Shown here piece after piece: positions 1 through 7,768 of a DNA stretch of 64,000 nucleotides (its first letter is position 1; every line of letters starts with the position of its first letter). The notes beneath the pieces are model-generated. The model was not told the origin of the DNA and ran no database searches. It saw only the letters and a program-made list of their open reading frames with translations. Origin of the DNA: Granulicella aggregans (GTDB lineage Bacteria > Acidobacteriota > Terriglobia > Terriglobales > Acidobacteriaceae); contig NZ_JAGSYE010000002.1 in NCBI RefSeq assembly GCF_025685565.1, positions 744,001 through 808,000 of the forward strand, written 5' to 3'. Both the position numbers and the translations under genes were made by a program.

Positions 1-1
1 C

Positions 2-70
2 GTGGAAGGCACTCCCGCCTATCTCGACGACATCACCAAACCGCTCACCACGCCACCCGCAGCAAAATAA
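2..70 (+). CDS. C-terminal end of an unidentified protein (partial)
   Basis: An open frame enters from the left edge and ends at TAA (68-70). It encodes about 22 residues ending PLTTPPAAK. The fragment is too short to assign a family; the call rests only on the open frame and on the repeat-type intergenic DNA that follows it. It could also be a chance frame. Confidence 0.4.
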   Translation: MEGTPAYLDDITKPLTTPPAAK

Positions 71-102
71 ACGCGTCAACGTAATCCTTACCTATCCTTA
101 CC

Positions 103-169
103 CTTGTCGTCCTTCGCATGGTCGAAATACAGTTTCATCGTATTTCGACCATGCGGAGGATCTGCTTTT
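103..169. repeat. Dispersed CTTGTC-type intergenic repeat with expanded palindrome
   Basis: This copy has the family ends CTTGTCGTCCTTCGC and GCGGAGGATCTGC, as seen near 17232, 18784 and 19297. Here the short central loop is replaced by a perfect 13-bp inverted repeat, ATGGTCGAAATAC at 118-130 and its complement at 140-152, around a 9-nt loop. It lies in the gap between the first fragment and the Clp N-domain gene. Confidence 0.7.
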
Positions 170-191
170 CTAGCCATCCACCGATGCTCGC

Positions 192-743
192 TTATCTCTT
201 TGCGAACCATAGCCTGAAGTGAGTCAATCGCCACCAGCGCCACTTAAGTCTCTGTAACGCAACGAAAAACGGGCCGCCCTCATACAACAGCCTCCCAGGA
301 TTCTCCCTCTGCGCCTCATGCGAAAACCGCCGCATCAAGCGCAACGTGTAACCCGCCCTCTTCAGCCGTCGAATCGAACCATCCTTCGTTCGCAGCGCCC
401 CTCGCACCAGATGATCGCTCCCAATCGTCCAGCGGTTATCGCGCTCAGCTTCTTCTATCGCATAGGCCAGCGCCAGCTTTCCCGCGCTTGATAGCGGGAT
501 ATCTCGATCAGGCGCCGCTATGCCGGTCGCGCCTGGAAACTGTAGCAGCCTACGAATTCTCTCTGCATCGTCGTGCAGCTTCTGGAATGGGCATCCTGGT
601 TGATGCGCATCGCAAGTCGCCCCCAAAATCAGGTCGCTGGGCCCTATCTCGCTCGCCCCACGAAGACTGGCTTGATGGCGAGCATGGAACACCAAGCGTC
701 TGGCTCTTTCCGAATAGCGTTCAAACACGATGCTCTTCTCCAC
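192..743 (-). CDS. Clp N-domain (Clp R) protein without an ATPase
   Basis: This 183-residue protein resembles the N-terminal substrate/adaptor-binding domain of ClpA/ClpC. The first helical repeat is about residues 8-45 (FERYSERARRLVFHARHQ and a SEIGPSDLILGA motif). The second is about residues 82-118 (LSSAGKLALAYAIEEAE, then TIGSDHLVRGAL). No Walker motifs follow, so it is not a Clp ATPase; the C-terminus is a basic, tryptophan-rich tail. Stand-alone Clp N-domains are thought to modulate Clp proteases or to be remnants. The role here is unknown. It is oriented like the Uma2 gene upstream of it. Confidence 0.75.
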   Translation of the reverse strand: MEKSIVFERYSERARRLVFHARHQASLRGASEIGPSDLILGATCDAHQPGCPFQKLHDDAERIRRLLQFPGATGIAAPDRDIPLSSAGKLALAYAIEEAERDNRWTIGSDHLVRGALRTKDGSIRRLKRAGYTLRLMRRFSHEAQRENPGRLLYEGGPFFVALQRLKWRWWRLTHFRLWFAKR

Positions 744-773
744 CTCGAAGAATGCCTGCCCTTCGAGCTTGAT

Positions 774-1379
774 CTATCTCCGTCCCCAAACCCGTTCCAT
801 CACTAGCTCAAACCCCGCCACGCCCCCAGTCCCCTGAACAGACGAAGGGTCTTCCAACACCTCTGCCTCCTGTCCCGGTCGATACACCGTCACCCGCCGC
901 GTCTTCGGCTCAATCAGCCACGCTAACTCAGACCCGTTCGCGATCCACTCGTCCACCATCTTTTTCTTCACGTCCTTAATCCGGTCGCTCAGCGAAGGAA
1001 GCTCGATCACAAACTCGGGACACAGCGGCGCATAGCCCTCCTGTTCGGCCTCCGTTAGCGCAGTCCATTTACGTTCGCTGACCCACGACGCGTCGGGAGA
1101 ACGAACGGCACCGCTCGGCAGTTTGAATCCCGTGCTTGAATCGAATGCCAGTCCACGCTCGTCCTCGTTCGCCCAAACCAAGAGAGCTCCGAAGATCCGG
1201 CCATTGATCAATCCAGTCTTGCTACCCGCCGGCGTCATGATGAGTATCTCCCCACTCGGTTCCCGCTCCATGCGAAAGGGATCGTTCTCTCCGCTGAACC
1301 GCATAAACTCCAAGTCGCTCATCGGAGTCTCGGGCCTCAGGCGAATCGGCAGCTCCAGCGATGACAGATCCAGGTTCAT
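774..1379 (-). CDS. Uma2 family endonuclease-like protein
   Basis: This 201-residue protein belongs to the Uma2 (DUF820, PD-(D/E)XK-like) family. Residues near 65-130 carry the usual order of motifs: a GLINGRIFGALLVWA helix, SPDASWVS with the conserved aspartate, and PEFVIELPS with the conserved glutamate. The start at 1379 (MNLDLSS) was chosen because longer in-frame extensions run into mnmA on the opposite strand. Uma2 proteins are abundant in cyanobacteria and acidobacteria and their function is largely unproven. A second member lies at 23766-24323. Confidence 0.8.
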   Translation of the reverse strand: MNLDLSSLELPIRLRPETPMSDLEFMRFSGENDPFRMEREPSGEILIMTPAGSKTGLINGRIFGALLVWANEDERGLAFDSSTGFKLPSGAVRSPDASWVSERKWTALTEAEQEGYAPLCPEFVIELPSLSDRIKDVKKKMVDEWIANGSELAWLIEPKTRRVTVYRPGQEAEVLEDPSSVQGTGGVAGFELVMERVWGRR

Positions 1380-1428
1380 GCCCGTAGTGTACCCCGGCCA
1401 ACTCACGAACCCGCTATCATGAAAAGAG

Positions 1429-2556
1429 ATGTCTATGCCGTCCCAAAACGAGACCATCGCCGTCGCCATGTCCGGAGGAGTCGACTCCTCTGCCGTCGCC
1501 GCGCTGCTCCGCGCCCAGGGCCATACCCTGATTGGCCTTACGTTGCAGCTCTGGAACCAGCGCCGCCTCGCCGGCCACGAGGGCATGCCTGAAGCCGTTC
1601 AAGGCCGCTGCTGCTCCATCGACGACGTCTACGATGCCCGCCGCGTCTCCGAACAGCTCGACATCCCTTACTACCTCGTCAATCAGCAGGACCGCTTCGA
1701 AGCTGAAGTCGTAAAGCCCTTCGTCAGCGAATACCTCGCCGGCCGCACGCCCATTCCCTGCACCCTCTGCAACAACCACCTCAAGTTCGACCAGCTCCTC
1801 ATCACCGCCCGCCAGATCGGCGCCGACCGCATCGCCACCGGGCATTACGCGCGCAATCACTTCGACGCGTCGCGTGGCCGCTGGATTCTCTCCCGCCCCG
1901 AAGACAAGTCGAAGGACCAAACCTACTTTCTCTTCGGTCTGACGCAGGAGCAGCTCTCCCGCACACTCTTCCCTCTCGGCGAAATGCAGAAGCCCGCCGT
2001 CCGCGTGATGGCGTCAGAGGCCGGTCTCAACGTCGCCACGAAGCCCGACTCGCAGGAGATCTGCTTCATTCCCGGCGGCGATTATTCCACTTTCCTCAAA
2101 GCATATCTGGACGAGCAGGGCGAAAAACTGCCCGACAGCTCCGGAGAACTCGTCACTACAACCGGAGAAGTGATCGGTCGTCACAACGGCATCCACAGCT
2201 TCACCGTCGGCCAGCGCAAGGGCCTTGGCCTTACCTCGGCCAATCCGCTCTATGTCCTGAACATCCACCCGGACTCGAATCAGGTCACAGTCGGAGCCGA
2301 CGAAGACCTCATGTCGCGCGACCTCCGCGCCGACCGTGTCAACTGGATCTCTGTCTCCGGTCTTGCCCCCGGCGAGACTCTGCGGGTCCAGATCAAAATC
2401 CGCCACCGCCACGAGCCAGCCTGGGCCACGCTCTCAAGCGACGGCGGCGATCAAGCCAGCGCCACCTTTGACACTCCACAGCGCGCCATCACTCCAGGCC
2501 AATCCGCTGTCTTTTATCAAGGCGACGAGGTAGTTGGCGGCGGCTGGATTTATTAA
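1429..2556 (+). CDS. mnmA: tRNA 2-thiouridine(34) synthase MnmA
   Basis: MnmA adenylates U34 of tRNA-Glu, -Gln and -Lys and transfers sulfur to make 2-thiouridine, acting in the cytosol. The 375-residue length is normal for the family. The PP-loop SGGVDSSAVAALL is at about residues 15-27. The first catalytic cysteine is in PIPCTLCNNHLKF, GHYAR and KDQTYFLFGL follow, and the second cysteine is in QEICFIPGGDY. The C-terminal beta-barrel is complete. It is transcribed alone, divergently from the Uma2 gene about 50 bp away, and ends before a hairpin at 2578-2601. Confidence 0.96.
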   Translation: MSMPSQNETIAVAMSGGVDSSAVAALLRAQGHTLIGLTLQLWNQRRLAGHEGMPEAVQGRCCSIDDVYDARRVSEQLDIPYYLVNQQDRFEAEVVKPFVSEYLAGRTPIPCTLCNNHLKFDQLLITARQIGADRIATGHYARNHFDASRGRWILSRPEDKSKDQTYFLFGLTQEQLSRTLFPLGEMQKPAVRVMASEAGLNVATKPDSQEICFIPGGDYSTFLKAYLDEQGEKLPDSSGELVTTTGEVIGRHNGIHSFTVGQRKGLGLTSANPLYVLNIHPDSNQVTVGADEDLMSRDLRADRVNWISVSGLAPGETLRVQIKIRHRHEPAWATLSSDGGDQASATFDTPQRAITPGQSAVFYQGDEVVGGGWIY

Positions 2557-2577
2557 ACAGCCATCAGAAGCATAAGA

Positions 2578-2601
2578 GACCGAGAGCCCCGGCCCTCGGT
2601 C
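2578..2601 (+). terminator. Hairpin after mnmA
   Basis: GACCGAG (2578-2584) pairs with CTCGGTC (2595-2601) around a GC-rich loop, 22 bp after the mnmA stop codon. There is no strong T-tract, so termination is inferred from position. Confidence 0.5.
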
Positions 2602-2622
2602 CGTTAGTGCGCAGCAAACCCA

Positions 2623-3192
2623 CTACTCTTCGTACTTCGTAATTGCCACAGACTTCGGCTTAGACTTGCTGAACAGGACATCGATCCCGGCCTTCAGTCC
2701 ATTCACCAATCCCGATACCTCCACCAGAGGCGTCCGAATCCCCTTGTGAACCATCTCCGCAAGTGCGCCCGTGGCGGTGAGAGCCGAGGAAACCATCCCA
2801 TCGACCCGCGCCACTTGCGCCCGAGTCTTCAGGTTCACATCAGTCAGCGTGACATCGAACTCTTTGGCCTTCGCCTTCACGATCTCGCTCGTCTCGACGA
2901 GGTTGTTGGAGATCGTCTGGATCTTGGGCAGAGTCACCTCAACTAGCGTCTCCGCCTTGTCGATGATCGGAATTGCCTTATCGATGAGCGGAGTCGCCCG
3001 CGCGCGCAACTCTTCCGCGATCAAGAGAACACGCTTCTGCGTCTTGGTTGCGCCAATCGCGGCAACAATAACCACAACTGCCTGCACAAACATCGAGAGC
3101 GCAACGATCCCGACGAAGATCATCAACAACCGCGTGTTCCCGGCGGAGATCGAGTCGTTCTGTAGTCCCTGCCACGCCGCCATCATCCACAT
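2623..3192 (-). CDS. Membrane-anchored coiled-coil protein, DUF948-like
   Basis: This 189-residue protein has one N-terminal membrane helix at about residues 23-48 (LLMIFVGIVALSMFVQAVVV). A long amphipathic helical region follows, with IDKAIPIIDKAETLVEVTLP and an ETSEIVKAKAKEFD heptad pattern. This layout fits DUF948/YtxG-type general-stress membrane proteins. The upstream gene on the same strand encodes a YtxH-like protein, and YtxG and YtxH are neighbours in Bacillus, which supports the assignment. The function in the envelope is unknown. Confidence 0.65.
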   Translation of the reverse strand: MWMMAAWQGLQNDSISAGNTRLLMIFVGIVALSMFVQAVVVIVAAIGATKTQKRVLLIAEELRARATPLIDKAIPIIDKAETLVEVTLPKIQTISNNLVETSEIVKAKAKEFDVTLTDVNLKTRAQVARVDGMVSSALTATGALAEMVHKGIRTPLVEVSGLVNGLKAGIDVLFSKSKPKSVAITKYEE

Positions 3193-3262
3193 GGTTCAAA
3201 CTCCGTCTCTGCGCACGGCGCAGGTCTTCGAATGGAAAGAATAAGTCAACCACACGCCAAGC

Positions 3263-3290
3263 GGGGGTGGACTGCATCGCAGCCACCCCC
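3263..3290 (-). terminator. GC-rich hairpin between the YtxH-like and DUF948-like genes
   Basis: GGGGGTGG (3263-3270) pairs with CCACCCCC (3283-3290), and the stem is extended inward by CTGC/GCAG with one bulged base. It lies 46 bp beyond the YtxH-like stop codon. It may terminate or attenuate transcription between the two genes. Confidence 0.5.
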
Positions 3291-3335
3291 GGCACGGCGG
3301 CCTAAAGGTCGGAACTTTGTTCGCACTACGTGAAA

Positions 3336-3785
3336 TCAGCCGTGGGTAGTCGTGTTGACGTACGCGTCCTTGCCTGCTTCAACCGCAGCGGCAACCTTCT
3401 CCTGCTGCTCGTTGACCAGGCTCTTGCCCTTTTCAACATACTCAGTCCACTGCGAGCGACCCTTGTCATAGTACTCGCGGCCCTTGTCAACGTACTCGCC
3501 AGCAACCTGCTTGCCCTGCTCGACATACTGACCGACGGCCTGCTTACTCTGGTCGACATACTGGCCAACCACTTGCTTGCCCTGGTCTACGTATTGGCTG
3601 GCAGCTTCTGCTCCGCGTTGTGCCAGAACGGCAGCCCGCTCCTTCGCGTCCAGGGCTCCGGAGACGAGGTCCTCGCGTGTCTCCTTGCCAGACTTCGGCG
3701 CATACAGCACACCCACCAGAGCACCTAATCCCAGCCCTGCAAGAAACCAGCCGAATCCACTCGCTCCGCTATCGTTGTCTGCCAT
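3336..3785 (-). CDS. YtxH-like protein with 11-residue repeats
   Basis: This 149-residue protein has the YtxH (PF12732) N-terminus: a glycine-rich membrane segment at about residues 9-28 (GFGWFLAGLGLGALVGVLYA), then PKSGKETRED. The rest is highly charged and predicted helical. It contains near-perfect 11-residue repeats of the type GQYVDQGKQVV, GQYVDQSKQAV, GQYVEQGKQVA, GEYVDKGREYY at about residues 62-110. Such repeats suit an amphipathic helix on a membrane or an extended coiled coil, as in LEA-like stress proteins. It lies upstream of the DUF948-like gene; a stress role is inferred. Confidence 0.8.
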   Translation of the reverse strand: MADNDSGASGFGWFLAGLGLGALVGVLYAPKSGKETREDLVSGALDAKERAAVLAQRGAEAASQYVDQGKQVVGQYVDQSKQAVGQYVEQGKQVAGEYVDKGREYYDKGRSQWTEYVEKGKSLVNEQQEKVAAAVEAGKDAYVNTTTHG

Positions 3786-4116
3786 GATTGCCTCCGTTAT
3801 CTCGTATCTTTCGTGTCTGATTTAGTGAATCTATGTGGCGATGAATCGAATACTTCGTAATCGGCGCCTGATCGAAAGTCTATATCGGATTACCTGCTTC
3901 TCACTCGCTCACATAAAATTCCACCTTCTGGCGAGCTTTGCGCTCTTTTGGAAGATGCCCTTAGCCAGCCTTTGGTTGCGCCTGACAACAGACTGCTGCG
4001 ACGTTCTGGCCTCCACTTGAGTCTGATACAAGTATGCCGTGTCAAAACTGGCTAAGATCGGCTAGACGAAGCACAACGCATCGCAAATGCACCGGTTAGA
4101 ACAAGAAGGAACGCAC
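3786..4116. other. Gap with no supported gene
   Basis: This 330-bp gap between divergent genes is visibly poorer in GC than its surroundings. A 61-codon frame at 3835-4020 has no family features. The stretch presumably holds the promoters of the YtxH-like gene and of the BON-domain gene; no convincing hexamer pair was picked out. Confidence 0.5.
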
Positions 4117-5256
4117 ATGCACGCAAACGAGACTGTCCGTCCGGAAGCAAAGACTCCGACCGCCGCCAGTGAACGAAGCTACGGGTACATCACAGGCGTC
4201 GCCCTCGTCACCCTGCTAGCTTCGACCCTGTCCATCTCCGGATGCAAGCATATCGCGCAACCGGACGACGCGTCACTCACACAGGCCGTCCAGACTAAGA
4301 TTGCGGGTGAGACCTCACTCGCCTCCGAGCCCATCCAGGCCTCCGTGCAACAGGGCGTCGCCACCCTTAACGGCACGACCAGTAACGACGCCGCACGCTC
4401 CCTCGCCGCCAACGACGCGGCCCAGATCCCGGGGATCAAGACGGTGGTGAATAATCTCACCGTGGTGAGCAGCCAACCTGCTCCAACGCCACAGACCGCC
4501 TCGGTCGCTCCGTTGCCCCCAGCTCCCGCTCATAAAGAACCGCGCCCCGAGCGCAAGCCGAGGCCCGTGCTGCCTGTGCAGCCGCCGCCGGCCCCCATGT
4601 CCGCGCTCCCTGAGCAGGCACAGGTTACCCCTCCACCACCTCCAGCTCCTATCGAGCGCTCCGCCCCATCCCAGCCCCCGGCTCCGCCGCGCGCCCGTTC
4701 GATCACCCTGCCTGCTGACACCATCATCCCGGTCCGTCTCAACCAGACCCTCGACAGCGCGACCACTCAGGAAGGCGATAGCTTTTCGGGCGTTCTCGCC
4801 TCCGACGTCCTCGTAGAAGGCAACATCGTCCTTCCCCAGGGCACCGCGGTCAGCGGACGCGTCGACACCGTTCAGGAGGCCGCGCACTTCAAGGGCAATT
4901 CCCTGCTCGTCATCCAGCTCACCAGCATCCATCCGCGCGGCGCGAATCTTCCCGTCTCCACCGACGCCTACAGCAAGGCCGGTGAGGGCCGCGGAAAGAA
5001 CAGCACGGAGAAGATCGGTGGCGGAGCCGCCATCGGTGCTGTACTTGGCGGCATCTTCGGCGGAGGCAAGGGCGCGGCTATTGGAGCAGCCGCAGGCGGC
5101 GGAGCCGGTGCAGGAGCTCAGGCCATCACCCGGGGTCAGCAGGTCCAGATTCCGGCTGAATCACTCGTCCGCTTCCGGCTAACCAGCCCTCTGACGGTCA
5201 AGCTGTCCGGCCCAACAGAGCCCGCAAGCGACGCCGAACTGCAGCGGCATAACTAA
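4117..5256 (+). CDS. BON-domain lipoprotein with proline-rich linker and glycine zipper
   Basis: The start at 4117 is preferred over 4087 because GAAGGA lies 6 nt upstream. The 379-residue product has an N-terminal hydrophobic segment ending in LSISGC, a likely lipobox. A BON-like domain follows at about residues 50-115 (SLTQAVQTKIAGE, VQQGVATLNGTT, IKTVVNNLTVV). Then come a long Pro/Ala linker, a beta-rich segment (TIIPVRLNQTLDSATTQEGD) and a glycine-zipper stretch (AAIGAVLGGIFGGGKGAAIG). BON domains bind phospholipid surfaces, so an outer-membrane or periplasmic maintenance role is likely. The C-terminal part resembles TrbI/VirB10-like beta domains only loosely. Confidence 0.7.
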   Translation: MHANETVRPEAKTPTAASERSYGYITGVALVTLLASTLSISGCKHIAQPDDASLTQAVQTKIAGETSLASEPIQASVQQGVATLNGTTSNDAARSLAANDAAQIPGIKTVVNNLTVVSSQPAPTPQTASVAPLPPAPAHKEPRPERKPRPVLPVQPPPAPMSALPEQAQVTPPPPPAPIERSAPSQPPAPPRARSITLPADTIIPVRLNQTLDSATTQEGDSFSGVLASDVLVEGNIVLPQGTAVSGRVDTVQEAAHFKGNSLLVIQLTSIHPRGANLPVSTDAYSKAGEGRGKNSTEKIGGGAAIGAVLGGIFGGGKGAAIGAAAGGGAGAGAQAITRGQQVQIPAESLVRFRLTSPLTVKLSGPTEPASDAELQRHN

Positions 5257-5399
5257 CGTCCACTGCTTCCCTCTTGGACCAGCTACCGTCACAACCCCCC
5301 TTCAACAGTCGTTCGGACGGGGGCGTGCGGACGTTGGTTTCTTCTCGCGCCATCAACACCAGATGCGCATCTATCGCCAACTCTCGCAGGTCAGCATCC

Positions 5400-6350
5400 A
5401 TGACGGCGATAAAATTAGTCATCGTGGCGAATTCCACCCCACTTCACCCCGTCGAAGCGCTTCCCGCCGCAGGCATTCGGCCCAGACGCTCGCAAAACCT
5501 CGTCATCTACTGGCACCTCCTTTCGCTAGACGCTCCGTCCGTGGCCATGCTCTGGACCTGGTTCATCGCCAGGAGCAACGGGGTGAAGCTGCCTCATACC
5601 TCGATCATCGCCATGGGAGTCGCGGTCTGGCTGCTCTACGCGGCGGATCGTCTGCTAGACGCGAGATCGAACGAAGCCTCACACCTCGAACCCCGTCATC
5701 GCTTCCATCGCCGCCACCGGAGCGCCTTCCACGCAGGAATCGCGTTAGCCTCACTGGCGCTCGTCTTCCTGGTCTACCGCATTACGCCCGCGGCACTGCA
5801 GCTTTACGCAATCCTGGCAGCTCCCCTCATCGCATACTTCGTCCTAATTCATCTCCGGCGCAAGAGCGCAACTGCCCGGTCGACGCCGCGCCTGCCCAAG
5901 GAGATCGCCGTCGGTCTCTTCTTCTCCGCCGCAACCTTCATTCCCACCGTCGCGCGCAATCCTTCCCTCCGGGAATCTCTTCTCCCGGCGGCCTTGCTCT
6001 TCGGCCTCGTCTGCAGCTTGAACTGCCTCTTCATCTACGCCTGGGAGCATCCCGTCGTCGCCTCCGCCGGGTATCCCGAGGCGCACTCCGCCACGCAACT
6101 CGCGCTGCGATTCCTTCCCTGGCTGACAATTTCTGCTATCGCGGGCAGTCTGGGACTCGCGATCTACGGCAGCCTGCCAGACTCTTCCGGCCGTGCCCCG
6201 TGGCAACTCGCTCTGGCAATCTCCCTGGCCGGAGCGCTCCTGCTGCAATTGCACACACGACGGCATAGCCTGGATCCCACCGCCCTGCGTGCAGCCGCCG
6301 ATCTCTGCCTCCTCACCCCGCTCCTGCTAATTCTCACCCTCCACTCTTGA
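5400..6350 (+). CDS. Polytopic membrane protein, UbiA-like
   Basis: This is a protein of about 316 residues, counted from the ATG at 5400, with roughly eight hydrophobic segments. The motif AVWLLYAADRLLDAR and the charged stretch RHRFHRRHR resemble the first Asp-rich loop of UbiA-type prenyltransferases (DRxxD-like). The second conserved Asp motif is not obvious, so catalytic activity is uncertain. The stop overlaps the TTG start of the following methyltransferase (TTGA at 6347-6350), which indicates translational coupling and a shared pathway, possibly quinone or prenyl-lipid modification. That pathway is inference. Confidence 0.55.
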   Translation: MTAIKLVIVANSTPLHPVEALPAAGIRPRRSQNLVIYWHLLSLDAPSVAMLWTWFIARSNGVKLPHTSIIAMGVAVWLLYAADRLLDARSNEASHLEPRHRFHRRHRSAFHAGIALASLALVFLVYRITPAALQLYAILAAPLIAYFVLIHLRRKSATARSTPRLPKEIAVGLFFSAATFIPTVARNPSLRESLLPAALLFGLVCSLNCLFIYAWEHPVVASAGYPEAHSATQLALRFLPWLTISAIAGSLGLAIYGSLPDSSGRAPWQLALAISLAGALLLQLHTRRHSLDPTALRAAADLCLLTPLLLILTLHS

Positions 6351-6991
6351 GAACCGGGCCGCCACACTTCGACTTCATCGCCCGACCCTACCGCTGGTTG
6401 GAGTACCTCACCGTCGGCCTCGCTCTCGAGCGCTCCCGCCTTCACTTCCTTCCAGTCCTGCGTGGTCGCACCAGCGCCCTCGTACTCGGAGACGGCGACG
6501 GCCGATTCCTCGCCCGCCTCTTCGCGCTGAACCCCGCTCTTCAAGCCGACGCCGTCGACATAAGTCCTGTGATGTTGCGCCTCGTTCGACACCGCTGCCC
6601 CCCGGACGCCGCATTGCGCACCCACCCAGCCGACGCTCTGATATTTCTCGCTGAAGGACCGAGGGTTGAATACGATCTCGTCATCACCCACTTCTTCCTG
6701 GACTGCTTGACTCAAGCCCAAGTCGCGCGGCTGGCGAAGGCGATCGCGCCGCGCCTCGTCCCTGGAGCTCTCTGGGTCGTGACCGACTTCACCATCCCGT
6801 CCGGCGCCATGCGCCTTCCCGCAACGCTGCTGGTTCGCTTCCTCTACCTTGCATTTCGCATCCTGACCGGACTTCGCATCTCCCGTCTTCCCGACCACCA
6901 TGCCGCGCTGCAGGCCGCCGGTTTCTGCCGCATCTCCGAGCATTCATCGCTGTTCGGTATCCTCGCGTCCGAGGTCTGGCAGTGGAACTGA
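6347..6991 (+). CDS. SAM-dependent methyltransferase
   Basis: This 214-residue class I methyltransferase is translated from TTG at 6347, overlapping the previous stop. Motif I is ALVLGDGDGRFLARL (about residues 44-58). An acidic residue ends the second strand (ADAVDISPVML). Motif IV is EYDLVITHFFLDCLT and post-motif GALWVVTDFTIP follows. The C-terminus has a hydrophobic, membrane-facing stretch (LLVRFLYLAFRILTGL), as in UbiE/UbiG-like enzymes acting on lipids. The substrate is unknown; coupling to the UbiA-like gene suggests a prenylated or quinone-like compound. Confidence 0.75.
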   Translation: MRTGPPHFDFIARPYRWLEYLTVGLALERSRLHFLPVLRGRTSALVLGDGDGRFLARLFALNPALQADAVDISPVMLRLVRHRCPPDAALRTHPADALIFLAEGPRVEYDLVITHFFLDCLTQAQVARLAKAIAPRLVPGALWVVTDFTIPSGAMRLPATLLVRFLYLAFRILTGLRISRLPDHHAALQAAGFCRISEHSSLFGILASEVWQWN

Positions 6992-7056
6992 TCGCTTCTG
7001 AGCGCCGCCCGGCGAAATGAATTCCTCATTAGCCTCATCTATAATGTGAATAGACT

Positions 7057-7623
7057 ATGAATTTGTTTATTCTTCGCCACGCCAGCGCCGGAACCAGCCG
7101 TCTCAACCCACTCGTCGACCGCAAGCGTCCTCTCGACAAGGAAGGGAAGAAGCACTGCCTGCAACTTGCCGCAATCCTGAACAACCAGAAGACCCAATTC
7201 GACCTGATCTTCTCCAGTCCGCTCAAGCGCAGCCTCCAGACCGCCCAGTTCATCGCCACCGAGACCGGCTATGAAGCCGAGATCATCCACTCCGACGCCC
7301 TGGCCCCGACCGCGGCCTTCAAGGACTTCCAGAAGCTCCTCCAGACTGTCTCCGTAGATTTCCCCGAAAAAGAGAACATTCTCGTCGTCGGTCACAATCC
7401 CAATCTGGCAGTCTTCCTGTCGGCGCTGCTCCTGCCTGCCCCCTCAGCGCAGGCGATCAAGATTCGCCTCCGCAAAGGATCGCTTGCGCACTTGACCTAC
7501 ACTCGGGGCCCTGCGGTATTGCAGAACCTAATCGACCCCCGCGTGGTTCGCGCCAGCTTCGCCACTTCCACCAGGCGGCCGAGACGCAAGCCCACATCGG
7601 GCAAGAAAATTTCGAAGAAGTAA
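7057..7623 (+). CDS. sixA: Phosphohistidine phosphatase SixA-like
   Basis: This histidine phosphatase superfamily protein begins with the catalytic RHG-type motif LFILRHASAG at residues 3-12. SSPLKRSLQTAQ at about residues 50-61 and VVGHNPNLAVFL at about residues 109-120 supply the second arginine and histidine. The length of 188 residues is slightly above SixA (about 160) because of a basic C-terminal tail rich in Arg/Lys. E. coli SixA acts on the phosphohistidine of ArcB/PTSNtr proteins; the target here is unknown. It is transcribed alone. Confidence 0.8.
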   Translation: MNLFILRHASAGTSRLNPLVDRKRPLDKEGKKHCLQLAAILNNQKTQFDLIFSSPLKRSLQTAQFIATETGYEAEIIHSDALAPTAAFKDFQKLLQTVSVDFPEKENILVVGHNPNLAVFLSALLLPAPSAQAIKIRLRKGSLAHLTYTRGPAVLQNLIDPRVVRASFATSTRRPRRKPTSGKKISKK

Positions 7624-7768
7624 CCCGCGCACACGAAGGGCAGGCACGCCGCCGTGTGGCCAACAGCCACATACCGGAGCTAAATTCAAGCATCCTAATG
7701 CTTGCCGGCGTCGTCTGAATAGAATCGGAGGGACGGTTTCTCGCTTCTCTGATCGGCAAATAAGAGCG

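Noticed and set aside
3835..4020. 61-codon frame in the gap before the BON-domain gene
   Set aside because: No ribosome site, no family features, and AT-richer composition like promoter DNA.
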